A stretch of 15,262 bases of DNA. Origin: CAZWLD01 sp964634685. GTDB taxonomy: Bacteria > Bacillota_I > Bacilli_A > Acholeplasmatales > JAEDCM01. A program made the translations under genes and the position numbers. The number at the start of each line of letters is the position of its first letter. The first letter of the stretch is position 1. Positions 1 to 8,753 of the stretch are shown piece after piece. A model generated the notes under the pieces. It ran no database searches. It was given only the letters and a program-made list of their open reading frames with translations, and was not told the origin of the DNA. The stretch lies in contig CAZWLD010000044.1 of assembly GCA_964634685.1 (NCBI GenBank), positions 1 through 15,262 on the forward strand, read 5' to 3'.

Positions 1-88
1 TTCCTTTAATAGTATCGGAAAGAAAAGATTTACTATTTCAAAATTAGAAGATATAACACCTGAGATGTTATTAAAAAACATAAAATGA
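1..88 (+). CDS. C-terminal end of an unidentified protein (partial)
   Basis: An open frame enters from the left edge and runs to TGA at 86-88, giving 28 residues that end in LEDITPEMLLKNIK. The fragment is lysine-rich and looks like a normal soluble C-terminus. It is too short to assign a family. No convincing U-tailed terminator follows it; the only nearby hairpin (228-256) has its U-tract on the minus strand. It is called a gene end mainly because the frame is open from the edge and the composition is protein-like. Confidence 0.5.
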   Translation, partial: SFNSIGKKRFTISKLEDITPEMLLKNIK

Positions 89-227
89 AAGAAAGTATAA
101 TCAGCTTAACAAAAATGTCCTTAATCTCATAATGTTGCTGAAATTTGAACCATTTTATTCCCTTTTTGAACTAAATAACCTTTATAATTTCTATAAATAT
201 CGTAATATGTTAATTTGTATTTTCACT

Positions 228-256
228 AAAAAAAAGACCAAACTAGGTTTGATCTT
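228..256 (-). terminator. Rho-independent terminator of the M29 peptidase gene
   Basis: Read on the minus strand, arm AAGATCAAAC (256-247), loop CTA, and arm GTTTGGTCTT (243-234) form a 10-bp stem with one U-G pair, followed by an unbroken T run. It sits 26 bases past the peptidase stop codon. Confidence 0.85.
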
Positions 257-282
257 ATAAACTGTATTAAAAGAAAATCTTA

Positions 283-1509
283 TTATAAAGCGAAATTTCC
301 ATCCTTAAATACTACAACCTTTTCCCCATTTTCCTTTTCACCAATAACTTGCATATCACTAGTTCCAAACATAAAATCAACATGAACCATTGACTTATTA
401 TATCCCTTTTCTAGTAATTCCTCTAAAGGAAGATTTGTTCCATCCTTAATACAAGTAGGATATGCATTTCCTAAAGCCAAATGGCAACTTGCATTTTCAT
501 CAAATAATGTATTATAAAAAATAATACCGCTATTAGAAATTGGTGAATCATAGCTAATTAATGCAACCTCACCTAAACGACTACTTCCTTCATCAACAGT
601 AAGAAGCGTTTCTAAAGCTGACTGCTCGGTTCTAGCACTGTAATCAATAACCTTTCCATCTTTAAATTCTAAACGGAAATCTTCAATTAGTTTACCTTGA
701 TAATTCAATGGCTTTGAACTATATACTACTCCATTTACTCCATGACTATGGGGCATCGTAAAAACCTCTTCTGTTGGAATGTTTGGCGCAAAATAGGTTC
801 CATTAGCTGCGAATTCACCACCGCCACCCCAAATATGGTTTTTAACTAGCTCGACAGTTAAATCCGTTCCTAAGGAATTTTTAAAATGAAGAAATTTAAA
901 ATTTAAATCATTCAATTTTTTAGTGTGTTTTTCTAAATTTTCCATATGAAGCATCCAATCACGAACTGGATCGTTATCTTCTTTTACTCTTGATGCATCT
1001 AAGATTGCTTTAAATAATTTATTATAAGCTTCTTTCTCTTCTAATTCAGGGAATACCTTTTTAGCCCATCGATAAGAAGGATAAGCCGCAACGCACCACT
1101 GCACCTTAGACGCCATCATAACATCATGATAGAAGGAAAGCTTCTTTTCTGATGCCTTGGAAGCTCTTTGGAGTCGCTTTGGATTAACATCCTGCATTAA
1201 TCCTGGGGATGGTGAAGCAATGGAAATAACAGCTGCCACTTTGTCGACAATGAAATGAAATTGATCAACTATCCAATCCGGAATCTCATCAATAGCTTCA
1301 TCCGCCGCATGAAGATAATATTCATGATTAACAATATCATCACTCCATCTAACCATTACATATGATGCTTTTGCCTCATATGCCTTTTTAACAATTAACC
1401 TTGTAAGAGGAGCGCATTCAACTGATGAATTAACAACCAACATCTGACCTTCATTGAGATGCACACCAATATTAACAAGTATATCTGCATATTTTTCTAA
1501 TAAATCCAT
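283..1509 (-). CDS. M29-family metallo-aminopeptidase (AmpS/PepS type)
   Basis: A 408-residue cytoplasmic exopeptidase that removes N-terminal residues from peptides using two divalent metal ions. The length is normal for family M29. The C-terminal catalytic half contains the expected metal ligands: Glu248 (or Glu247) in NIPTEEVF, Glu314 in LGEVAL, His343 and Tyr350 in CHLALGNAY, and His376 and Asp378 in VHVDFMFGT. The N-terminal part (about 1-200) is the alpha/beta domain typical of the family. ATG at 1507-1509 is preceded by AAAGGCGG at good spacing. The gene is transcribed alone, with its own extended -10 promoter (1536-1544) and terminator (228-256), so it is a housekeeping peptidase next to the redox operon and not part of it. 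Family assignment is firm; substrate preference cannot be read from sequence. Confidence 0.93.
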   Translation of the reverse strand: MDLLEKYADILVNIGVHLNEGQMLVVNSSVECAPLTRLIVKKAYEAKASYVMVRWSDDIVNHEYYLHAADEAIDEIPDWIVDQFHFIVDKVAAVISIASPSPGLMQDVNPKRLQRASKASEKKLSFYHDVMMASKVQWCVAAYPSYRWAKKVFPELEEKEAYNKLFKAILDASRVKEDNDPVRDWMLHMENLEKHTKKLNDLNFKFLHFKNSLGTDLTVELVKNHIWGGGGEFAANGTYFAPNIPTEEVFTMPHSHGVNGVVYSSKPLNYQGKLIEDFRLEFKDGKVIDYSARTEQSALETLLTVDEGSSRLGEVALISYDSPISNSGIIFYNTLFDENASCHLALGNAYPTCIKDGTNLPLEELLEKGYNKSMVHVDFMFGTSDMQVIGEKENGEKVVVFKDGNFAL

Positions 1510-1535
1510 AATAAAACCGCCTTTCTATTAATACT

Positions 1536-1544
1536 ATTGTACCA
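1536..1544 (-). promoter_or_regulatory. Extended -10 promoter for the M29 peptidase
   Basis: On the minus strand TGG-TACAAT gives an extended -10 (TGN-TACAAT) about 27 bases upstream of the ATG. No good -35 hexamer is seen 16-18 bases upstream, which fits an extended -10 promoter. It lies just downstream of the terminator of the preceding operon. Confidence 0.6.
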
Positions 1545-1582
1545 TAAATAAAAGACATTTTTCGCTAGATTTTAAATAAATG

Positions 1583-1613
1583 AAAAAAAAGTCATAGGTT
1601 TATTCCCTATGAC
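1583..1613 (-). terminator. Terminator of the rex-adhE-hydrogenase operon
   Basis: On the minus strand GTCATAGG, a loop of about 7 bases, then CCTATGAC, followed by TTTTTTTT. The stem contains the stop codon (TAG, 1607-1609) of the last gene. It is the only strong terminator found between 9401 and 1583, which supports a single six-gene transcript. Confidence 0.88.
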
Positions 1614-3022
1614 AAATCTTTGAGCTTACTTATTGATTCGGTAATAGTCTTTTCAAAGGCCTCTTGACCATATTTATCAACCTCAGCTTTATTTTTATTA
1701 CCATGTGTCAATGAACAAGGTCCACCAATACAGCCACCAACACAAGCCATACCTTCAATAAAATTATTAGGTAATACACCCTTATTAGCTCTTAATAAAG
1801 CCATTTTACATTCTTCAATTCCATCACAAGATATTGGCTTTAAATCAAAATCAATATTTTGCTCGAATAAGGCTTGCTTAACCGCATCAGCTAAACCGCC
1901 GCTTCTTGCGAAAATGCGTCCAAAATATGAGGCATTGTCTAAAGGAGTTAAATCAAGAGCCTCTAAATCAATATCCCTACTGTCAAATAATGCCTGAAGC
2001 TCCTCAAATGTAATAACAGAATCAACATAAGGCTTAACACTTTCCTTTTGAATCTCCATCTTCTTCGATGTACATGGGCCTATAAATACAATTTTACATT
2101 CTGGATCATTTTCCTTGATATATTTAGATATTGTCGCCATCGGTGATAAATTATGAGAAATGTGAGGTACTAGCTTTGGAAAATTTTTTTCAATATAAGA
2201 AACAAAGCTTGGACAACAGGATGAAGTCAAAAATCCCTTTGAAGCTAATTCTGAAGCTTCACTATAGCTAACCATATCTGCTCCTAAGGCTGCTTCAATG
2301 ACACTATGAAAGCCTAGAGCCTTCAACCCACTAACAACTTGACCAATCTTGACATTCATAAATTGACTTGAAATCGAAGGGGCTACAACAGCATAAACCT
2401 TTTGCTTTGATTTAAGCATATTGATAACATCTAAAATAAATGATTTATCCATAATGGCCCCAAAAGGACATTGATAAACACAAGCCCCACAGGAAATACA
2501 TTTCTCATTATCAATTTGTGCGGTTTTATTTTCATTCATTGATATGGCTTTAACCTTACAGGAAATTTCACAAGGACGCTTATAATTCATAATGGCATTA
2601 TAAGGGCACACGCTTGCGCATAATCCACATTCAACACACTTATCTTTATTAATGTGCGCATGTAAATTTTGATCAAAAACAATCGCATCCTTTTTACATG
2701 CAGAAACACAACGATGGGCAATACAGCCACGGCAGGCATTAGTTACCTGGAATCCGGCAACCGGGCATTCATCACAAGCAATATCAATAACCTCAATAAC
2801 ATTTGGATTGGCTTTATCGCCGCCAATTGCAAGCTTAACCCGTTCCGAAACAATCGCTCTTTCCTTATAGACACAGCACCTAGTTGTTGGCTTGGGACCA
2901 GGAATAATATTCTTAGGAATATCATTATAGGACTCAAGTAAGGTTCCTTCAAAGGCATTCTTTGAAACTTCCCTTAAAACCTTATATTTTAAATATTGTA
3001 CATCTGTATCAAAACGCTTCAT
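1607..3022 (-). CDS. [FeFe] hydrogenase, group-B-like, with multiple Fe-S clusters
   Basis: A 471-residue putative H2-forming or H2-oxidising enzyme, the last gene of the redox operon. The N-terminus (residues 1-110) has the RCCVYKER and ACDECPV...CRGC...HRC segments that I associate with the group B1/B3 monomeric enzymes. Two ferredoxin-like motifs follow, at Cys129/132/135/139 and Cys175/178/181/185, with an extra pair at 151/155. The H-cluster domain starts near residue 205. Its signatures are TSSCCP (266-271; Cys269, Cys270), GPCTSKK (315-321; Cys317) and EGMACVGGCIGGPC (423-436; Cys427, Cys431), so all four expected cluster ligands are present. L1 has one residue more than the prototypical TSCCP. 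ATG follows GAGGGTG, 13 bases after the phosphatase gene. In position it corresponds to what I recall as hfsD of Thermoanaerobacterium. Catalytic direction and the electron partner are not visible. Confidence 0.88.
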   Translation of the reverse strand: MKRFDTDVQYLKYKVLREVSKNAFEGTLLESYNDIPKNIIPGPKPTTRCCVYKERAIVSERVKLAIGGDKANPNVIEVIDIACDECPVAGFQVTNACRGCIAHRCVSACKKDAIVFDQNLHAHINKDKCVECGLCASVCPYNAIMNYKRPCEISCKVKAISMNENKTAQIDNEKCISCGACVYQCPFGAIMDKSFILDVINMLKSKQKVYAVVAPSISSQFMNVKIGQVVSGLKALGFHSVIEAALGADMVSYSEASELASKGFLTSSCCPSFVSYIEKNFPKLVPHISHNLSPMATISKYIKENDPECKIVFIGPCTSKKMEIQKESVKPYVDSVITFEELQALFDSRDIDLEALDLTPLDNASYFGRIFARSGGLADAVKQALFEQNIDFDLKPISCDGIEECKMALLRANKGVLPNNFIEGMACVGGCIGGPCSLTHGNKNKAEVDKYGQEAFEKTITESISKLKDLS

Positions 3023-3035
3023 AAAAAAACACCCT

Positions 3036-4205
3036 CTAAAAATAACTTACTTTAATTCTCTTTCCCATCTTTTTTAATGCGACTGTTAATTCATCAACTA
3101 ATCGCATCTTGACATTAAAATTAATTGGAAGATTTGGATTTTGATGAGCTGGATTGACTGCCCTTCCAACAAAGAAGTTGATGTCCGTTGCTTCCTCAAA
3201 CAACAACCTTGAAATACTTGAAGCTCCATCAGGCTGGTAGCTCCATTCCATATATTTATCATTATCCACTAAATAGCTATTGGCATATTCTAATACCTTA
3301 GCTAAGGTGATAACACCCTCGGTAACTAAATCAACACCTTCAATTTTCGCGGTTGGTGGTATTCCCAAATCAACATAATCAATTGATAAATCCATTGGCT
3401 TATGTAAAAATTTGGAAACGATTTGTGCAGTTGTTCCACCGCAAACAATATGCTTTCCCTCTTTCCCAAAAAATAGCGTAAGCATGCCATTATCATCCTC
3501 TTTATTACTTGGAGGACCTACTAGTAAATTTACTTGCCTTCGTTCGCGAATTTTAACACAACAAACGGTTGTATCATCACCAGGCATCAAATTGTACAAT
3601 TGATTACATTTATCTAATAGAATAGTTGAAAGCGTCTTTGCTGAATATGATTCATCATAACGTTTCTCCATATATTCAATAATATTTGGGCGTTGCCATC
3701 CAAAATTGAGAGTTTGACCAACTCCTGCATAGATAGCTCCATCACTCATTGTAAAAAAACAATCATTGATTTGTAATTGAATTCTTGATTGATAAATGCG
3801 TTTATTATCTATAACCATTTCGTTTCTTGCAAATTCAACGTTTTTCCCATCTCTTAATAAAATCGTCAACGGATTATCATACTCGATAATAATCGCTTCT
3901 TTATTATGATTAATTCGAATAATTGTGAAGGTTGAATAGGCAACCTTTCGGACCTCGCATACAGGCAACGTCTGCGCAATGGTTTTAACACATTCCTCAA
4001 TTGGCATATCATTCGCAATCATCGTCGAAATAATCTTGCTCGTTAGGATTGCTAATATATTGGCCTTAACACCACTACCTAAGCCGTCAGCTAGAACGAT
4101 TGTTTGGGAATCCTCGGTTTCGACTACCTCGACATGGTCACCACATAACTCTTCTCCCTCATGGTTAATGCTGTAATAGCCGACCTCTGTACATAGTTTA
4201 ATCAT
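3036..4205 (-). CDS. SpoIIE/PP2C-type serine phosphatase linked to the sensory hydrogenase
   Basis: A 389-residue cytoplasmic protein. Residues 1-220 form a PP2C-like phosphatase of the SpoIIE class: metal-binding Asp40-Gly41 in LADGLGSG, Asp155-Gly156 in TMSDGAIYAG, and Asp210-Asp211 in PGDDTTVCCV. Residues 225-389 are a separate C-terminal region starting VNLLVGPPSN, with no family I can name. There is no signal peptide or membrane segment. The ATG overlaps the end of the sensory hydrogenase gene by 8 bases (4198-4205), with AAGGAG about 10 bases upstream, so the two proteins are probably translationally coupled and act together. In HydDB-style classification, HydS proteins beside a phosphatase are group C3. 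I infer that the phosphatase is the output of H2 or redox sensing. No anti-sigma or anti-anti-sigma partner is encoded in the window, so its target is unknown. Confidence 0.85.
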   Translation of the reverse strand: MIKLCTEVGYYSINHEGEELCGDHVEVVETEDSQTIVLADGLGSGVKANILAILTSKIISTMIANDMPIEECVKTIAQTLPVCEVRKVAYSTFTIIRINHNKEAIIIEYDNPLTILLRDGKNVEFARNEMVIDNKRIYQSRIQLQINDCFFTMSDGAIYAGVGQTLNFGWQRPNIIEYMEKRYDESYSAKTLSTILLDKCNQLYNLMPGDDTTVCCVKIRERRQVNLLVGPPSNKEDDNGMLTLFFGKEGKHIVCGGTTAQIVSKFLHKPMDLSIDYVDLGIPPTAKIEGVDLVTEGVITLAKVLEYANSYLVDNDKYMEWSYQPDGASSISRLLFEEATDINFFVGRAVNPAHQNPNLPINFNVKMRLVDELTVALKKMGKRIKVSYF

Positions 4206-5874
4206 CCTTTAATGACTCCTTAAGCTTCGTTAAGGCAACCTTGGTCTCGGCTGTTGTTTCGCCAAGAAGAGATGCAATTTCCTGAACAACACGCATTTGC
4301 TTTTGGATTACCTTATCGGTTATCTCAATTGTTTGACGACTTATTTCTTCCTTTTGATTCTTTTGATTTTCACTTTCCGTAATATCACGTAAGAAACCAA
4401 TCATAATATGAAATTTATCATTATAAATGATGGATTCTTCGATTGTACGGCCATATTCAGACAAATATACTCGTTTGTTAATAATACTCTTTTTTTGGCT
4501 TGAAACCATAATGTAGTCATCTGGATCTAATATTTGCACAACCGGCATTCCAATTAAATCCTTACTATTCTTAACATTGACAATATTACAAGCCGCTTGA
4601 TTAATTAATTGGATTTCAAAATTATCATTTAAAACGATAACACCATTAGGTGTATTATAAATAATATCATCAGAAAAGGATTCAGCTTTTTCCTTCAAAT
4701 ATGGAAGACACATTGTCATATCAGCCTTACCTTGATAAACGGCTATCGCTTTTTCCCGACAGGTATTATAGCCACAGCTTCCACAGTTAAGCTCATTATC
4801 CTTTTTATTTTTATTCATTCTTCGTAAAATATCTTGAATCTCAACCTCTGATGGTTCAATATGATGAACAAAATATGGCTTCTTTTCTTGATATAATTCA
4901 TCATATGTTTTCTTTTTAACATCGAAATCGACACTAGAAGCACTTTTATTGATAGCTATATAATCACTAACGGCATTATGATGAAGCTTCGCAATACAAG
5001 GTCCACCAATACAGCTACCAACACAAGCTGACATTTCAATGAAGCATTTATGAACCTTGCCACTTAAAATATCCTTTAAGGCATTAATACAATTCTCAAC
5101 ACCATCAATCGCAACATAGGTATAATCCTTATTTTCGCAAAGCATTGATTTTAAAATTCCACCTGTTGTTGGGAATAAACGGGTTTTTCCTTTAAAAGAG
5201 TCATCAGGAACATTTTCTAAAGAAATGCCTTCCTTATTCATCCATTCCGATAATTCCTCAAATGTTAAAACGGCATCAACATCGCCAGGATAGGCCTCCG
5301 CTTCGGCCTTTTTGGAAATACACGGTCCAATAAATACCGTATAAGCATTAGGGTGATCCTCTTTAATTTGAGCGCAATGAGCCTGCATCGGTGATTTAAT
5401 CGAAGCCATATAAGGAATAGCCTCTTTAAAATGCTTTTCAATTAATAAATTAACCGTATGACAGCAGGTTGAGATAATAACATCCTGCTTTTCTAAATTA
5501 ACCATTTCATCATAACAGCTTTTAACAACCGCCGCCCCTAAGGCTGTTTCGCTGACGCCCTTAAAGCCTAGGCTTAGTAAAGCCTTTTCTAATGATTTGA
5601 TTGAATAGCCCTCATAATTAGCTACATAAGAAGGGGCAATACTGGCATAGCATTCCCTTCCTTCCTTAATGGCATTAATTACCTTAGGAAGGTCATTTCG
5701 AATTTCTTTAGCATTTTGTGGACAAGAAACAAAGCACTTACCACATAAAATGCATTCATCCTCAATGATTTGCGCTTGATGACTGGAAAAACGAATTGAT
5801 TTAACAGGACAATTTCTTATACACTTATAGCAATCCTTACAATTGGATTTTTTAAAATTAATATAGCTTCCCAT
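4198..5874 (-). CDS. Sensory [FeFe] hydrogenase-like protein with PAS domain (HydS, group C)
   Basis: A 558-residue putative H2/redox sensor. Domains in order: two 4Fe-4S ferredoxin motifs (Cys12/15/18/22 and Cys41/44/47/51); an H-cluster-type hydrogenase domain (about 75-300) with L1 STCCHT (Cys137, Cys138), L2 GPCISKK (Cys185) and L3 EMSACVGSCIGGPC (Cys284, Cys288); a Cys4 Fe-S module CX2CX4CX16C (Cys364/367/372/389); a PAS domain (about 400-500); and a helical C-terminus (505-555). All four expected cluster cysteines remain, but the proline after the L1 cysteines is replaced by His139. No kinase or GGDEF output is fused, so signalling probably passes through the helical tail to the overlapping phosphatase gene. 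ATG follows AAAGGAG. The architecture matches HydS and, from memory, hfsB of Thermoanaerobacterium. A sensory rather than catalytic role is inferred from architecture. Confidence 0.87.
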   Translation of the reverse strand: MGSYINFKKSNCKDCYKCIRNCPVKSIRFSSHQAQIIEDECILCGKCFVSCPQNAKEIRNDLPKVINAIKEGRECYASIAPSYVANYEGYSIKSLEKALLSLGFKGVSETALGAAVVKSCYDEMVNLEKQDVIISTCCHTVNLLIEKHFKEAIPYMASIKSPMQAHCAQIKEDHPNAYTVFIGPCISKKAEAEAYPGDVDAVLTFEELSEWMNKEGISLENVPDDSFKGKTRLFPTTGGILKSMLCENKDYTYVAIDGVENCINALKDILSGKVHKCFIEMSACVGSCIGGPCIAKLHHNAVSDYIAINKSASSVDFDVKKKTYDELYQEKKPYFVHHIEPSEVEIQDILRRMNKNKKDNELNCGSCGYNTCREKAIAVYQGKADMTMCLPYLKEKAESFSDDIIYNTPNGVIVLNDNFEIQLINQAACNIVNVKNSKDLIGMPVVQILDPDDYIMVSSQKKSIINKRVYLSEYGRTIEESIIYNDKFHIMIGFLRDITESENQKNQKEEISRQTIEITDKVIQKQMRVVQEIASLLGETTAETKVALTKLKESLKDD

Positions 5875-5886
5875 ATTTTAGCTCCT

Positions 5887-6135
5887 TTACTTTATCTTTG
5901 CTAAAATATATTTATCAAATATTTCATTGAAATTTTCTTTTGATACTCCGCACACAATCGTATCATCGATTTTTATAGAAACACCATCAGTACATTTTCC
6001 AAGACAGAAGGCTGCCTTTAGGGCAACCTTCTCCTCTAAATTATGTAAAGCAATATTGGTTTTCATTAATTCGATGACGTCGTATGAACCTTTTAGGTGG
6101 CATGAAGAGCCAACGCAAATTGATACGACCATCAT
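5887..6135 (-). CDS. 2Fe-2S thioredoxin-like ferredoxin (NuoE/HydC-like short form)
   Basis: An 82-residue protein with the CX4C...CX3C pattern of the thioredoxin-like 2Fe-2S family: Cys7 and Cys12 in ICVGSSC, Cys44 and Cys48 in FCLGKC. It lacks the N-terminal helical extension of full NuoE subunits (about 160 residues), as is usual for the short forms found beside [FeFe] hydrogenases. It probably passes electrons to or from the hydrogenase-family partners downstream. It starts 5 bases after adhE and ends 12 bases before the sensor gene. The start is slightly uncertain: two ATG codons stand in tandem (6133-6135 and 6130-6132) directly behind AGGTGAG, with an AAAGGA further upstream inside adhE. 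It corresponds in position to what I recall as hfsA. Confidence 0.85.
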   Translation of the reverse strand: MMVVSICVGSSCHLKGSYDVIELMKTNIALHNLEEKVALKAAFCLGKCTDGVSIKIDDTIVCGVSKENFNEIFDKYILAKIK

Positions 6136-6140
6136 CTCAC

Positions 6141-8750
6141 CTAGTTTCCTTTATATGCTTTTTTCATGATTTCCTTCATGTCCTCAACCATTGGAACACG
6201 AGGGTTAGCTGGGCTACATTGATCCTCATATGCAAGCATAGCTAAAGTATCTAAGTTGTTCATAAATTCATCTTCAGGAATACCGGCATCACATAAATTC
6301 ATCTTAATTCCGATTTCTTTACCTAAATTCATAACCGCATTAGCCAAGGATTCAACACCCTCTTCTGGAGTTGAAGCAGGTAATCCAAGTAATTGAGCAA
6401 CCTTTTGATATTTTAGATTAGCCTTATAGAAATCATATTTAGGCCATACTGATAATTTTTGAGGAACAGTACCATTATATCTAATAACATGAGGTAATAA
6501 AATAGCATTTGTCTTTCCGTGTGGAGTATGGAACATACCACCAATCTTATGAGCCATTGAGTGATTCATACCTAAGAAGGCATTGGCGAAGGCCATACCA
6601 GCAATTGTGGAAGCATTGTGCATCTTTTCACGAGCCTCAAGATCATTTTTACCATCCTTAACAGCTCTTGGTAAGTATTCGAATACCATTTGAATAGCTT
6701 GCAAAGCAAGACCATCAGTGAAATCACTAGCTAAAACGGATACATAAGCCTCTAAAGCATGAGTTAATACATCCATACCGGTATCAGCTGTTACACTAGC
6801 AGGTAATGATGTTGTAAATTCAGGGTCACAAATCGCAACTGTTGGCGTTAAAGAATAGTCAGCTAGTGGATATTTCTTGTTTTCCTTCTTATTACTGATT
6901 ACCGCAAATGGAGTAACCTCAGAACCAGTACCTGATGTTGTTGGAATACAAACTAATAATGATTTCTTTCCTAATTCTGGATATTTAAAGGCACGCTTAC
7001 GAATATCCATAAATTTTTGCTTTAAATCATCAAAATTGATCTCTGGATGCTCGTAGAATAACCACATACCCTTGGCAGCGTCCATTGCTGAACCTCCACC
7101 TAAAGCGATGATTGTATCTGGGCGGAAGGCCTCCATTAATGATAATCCACGTTTTACTGTTTCAATATCTGGATCTGGCTCAACATCACAGAACAATTGA
7201 ATTTGAACTTTATTTCTTCTTAAATTTAATTGCTCAGTAACACGATTAACATATCCTAAATCAACCATTGAACGGTCAGTTACGATAAATGCTTTATTAA
7301 TATTTTGCATATCTCGTAAATATTCAATTGAATTTCTTTCAAAATAAATTTTTGAAGGAATTTTAAACCACTGCATATTATTTCTTCTCCTTCCGATCTT
7401 CTTAACATTCAAAAGATTTACAGCACTTACATTTCCACCAACTGAGTTTTTACCATATGAACCGCAGCCTAATGTCAATGATGGAAGGAAAGAGTTATAA
7501 ACATTTCCAATTCCGCCAAATGTCGATGGTGAATTCCAAATAATACGCATCGCCTTAACACGATCACCAAATACTTCCGCAAGCTCTTTGTTTTCAGTGT
7601 GAATAGCGGCGCTATGACCTAATCCATTGAATTCAACCATTTGGCATGATTTGGTAATACCATCTTCCGTTGAATTAGATTTTAAAATAGCTAAAACTGG
7701 TGATAATTTTTCTTTTGTCATTGGTTCCTTTGGTCCAACCTCACGACAAGGTACAGCTAAAATTACCGTATCAGCTGGCACCTCAAATCCGGCTTGACTA
7801 GCAATCCAAGAAGCTGGTTTACCAACAATATTAGGATTCAAAACAGCTTTACTATATTCTTCAGGATTATTTACACCAAACATGAAAGCCTCAAGCTTAG
7901 CCTTTTCTTCTTTGTTAACAAAGTAAACTGAATATTTTTTGAATTCTTTAACTGTTTCATCATAAATTTCTTTATCAATGATTACAGCTTGCTCGGAAGC
8001 ACAAATCATACCATTATCAAATGATTTTGATAAAACGATGTCGTTAACAGCTTGCTTAATCTTTGCCGTTTTTTCGATATAAGCAGGAACGTTACCAGCA
8101 CCTACTCCTAAAGCTGGTTTACCACAAGAATATGCAGCCTTAACCATTGCGTTACCACCTGTTGCTAGAATTGTCGCAACGCCTGGATGATTCATCAATA
8201 ATGTTGTCGCATCCATTGATGGTACTTCAATCCATTGAATACAATCCTTTGGTGCACCGGCAGCTACCGCCGCATCGCGAATAATCATCGCAGCTTGCTT
8301 CGAGCATTGTTGAGCTGATGGATGGAAAGCAAAGATAATTGGATTTCTTGTTTTCAAACAAATTAATGATTTGAAAATAACGGTTGAGGTTGGATTTGTA
8401 ACTGGGGTAATTCCGGCCACAACACCAACTGGCTCTGCTACTTCAATAATTCCGGTAACCGAATTTTCACTAATAACACCTACTGTTTTTAAATGACGCA
8501 TATTATTTACAATGTATTCACATGCAAATAAATTTTTGGTTGCTTTATCCTCAAAAACACCACGTTTAGTTTCATCGATAGCTGCTTGAGCTAAGATTCC
8601 GTGGTGATCAAGACCAGCAACTGAGCATTTCGCAACAATGTAGTCGACGGCTTCTTGATCAAGAGTTTCAAATTTTTCTAAAGCCTTTAAGCCCTTTTGA
8701 ACTAACTCATCAATCATTTTTACTGTTTCTTCATTATAAACCTTTTCCAT
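6141..8750 (-). CDS. adhE: Bifunctional acetaldehyde-CoA/alcohol dehydrogenase AdhE
   Basis: An 869-residue enzyme that reduces acetyl-CoA to acetaldehyde and then to ethanol, oxidising two NADH. It is the main ethanol route of many fermenters and forms spirosomes in known cases. The aldehyde dehydrogenase half (about 1-445) has the catalytic Cys250 in NGMICASEQ and the TGGNAMVKAAY segment. A short linker (about 446-460) leads to the iron-dependent alcohol dehydrogenase half with GGGSAMD at 551-557. Iron ligands are Asp660 and His664 in MDVLTHALEAYVS, with His730 and His744 in the GMNHSMAHK...HTPHGK region. Length and both active sites are complete. ATG is preceded by GGAGGAA contained in the 3' end of rex, only 3 bases after that gene's stop, so the two are co-translated. 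It has no promoter of its own and should be controlled from the rex promoter. Confidence 0.97.
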   Translation of the reverse strand: MEKVYNEETVKMIDELVQKGLKALEKFETLDQEAVDYIVAKCSVAGLDHHGILAQAAIDETKRGVFEDKATKNLFACEYIVNNMRHLKTVGVISENSVTGIIEVAEPVGVVAGITPVTNPTSTVIFKSLICLKTRNPIIFAFHPSAQQCSKQAAMIIRDAAVAAGAPKDCIQWIEVPSMDATTLLMNHPGVATILATGGNAMVKAAYSCGKPALGVGAGNVPAYIEKTAKIKQAVNDIVLSKSFDNGMICASEQAVIIDKEIYDETVKEFKKYSVYFVNKEEKAKLEAFMFGVNNPEEYSKAVLNPNIVGKPASWIASQAGFEVPADTVILAVPCREVGPKEPMTKEKLSPVLAILKSNSTEDGITKSCQMVEFNGLGHSAAIHTENKELAEVFGDRVKAMRIIWNSPSTFGGIGNVYNSFLPSLTLGCGSYGKNSVGGNVSAVNLLNVKKIGRRRNNMQWFKIPSKIYFERNSIEYLRDMQNINKAFIVTDRSMVDLGYVNRVTEQLNLRRNKVQIQLFCDVEPDPDIETVKRGLSLMEAFRPDTIIALGGGSAMDAAKGMWLFYEHPEINFDDLKQKFMDIRKRAFKYPELGKKSLLVCIPTTSGTGSEVTPFAVISNKKENKKYPLADYSLTPTVAICDPEFTTSLPASVTADTGMDVLTHALEAYVSVLASDFTDGLALQAIQMVFEYLPRAVKDGKNDLEAREKMHNASTIAGMAFANAFLGMNHSMAHKIGGMFHTPHGKTNAILLPHVIRYNGTVPQKLSVWPKYDFYKANLKYQKVAQLLGLPASTPEEGVESLANAVMNLGKEIGIKMNLCDAGIPEDEFMNNLDTLAMLAYEDQCSPANPRVPMVEDMKEIMKKAYKGN

Positions 8751-8753
8751 GAT

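Noticed and set aside
89..227. Intergenic stretch with a CAGC...GTTGCTG pairing after the first partial gene
   Set aside because: The stem is short and bulged with a loop of over 20 bases and no U-tract; no gene, repeat or promoter was found here.
2669..2941. 90-codon plus-strand open frame inside the hydrogenase gene
   Set aside because: It lies wholly antisense to well-conserved cysteine-rich coding sequence, lacks a ribosome site and its product resembles nothing; it is a shadow of the real gene.
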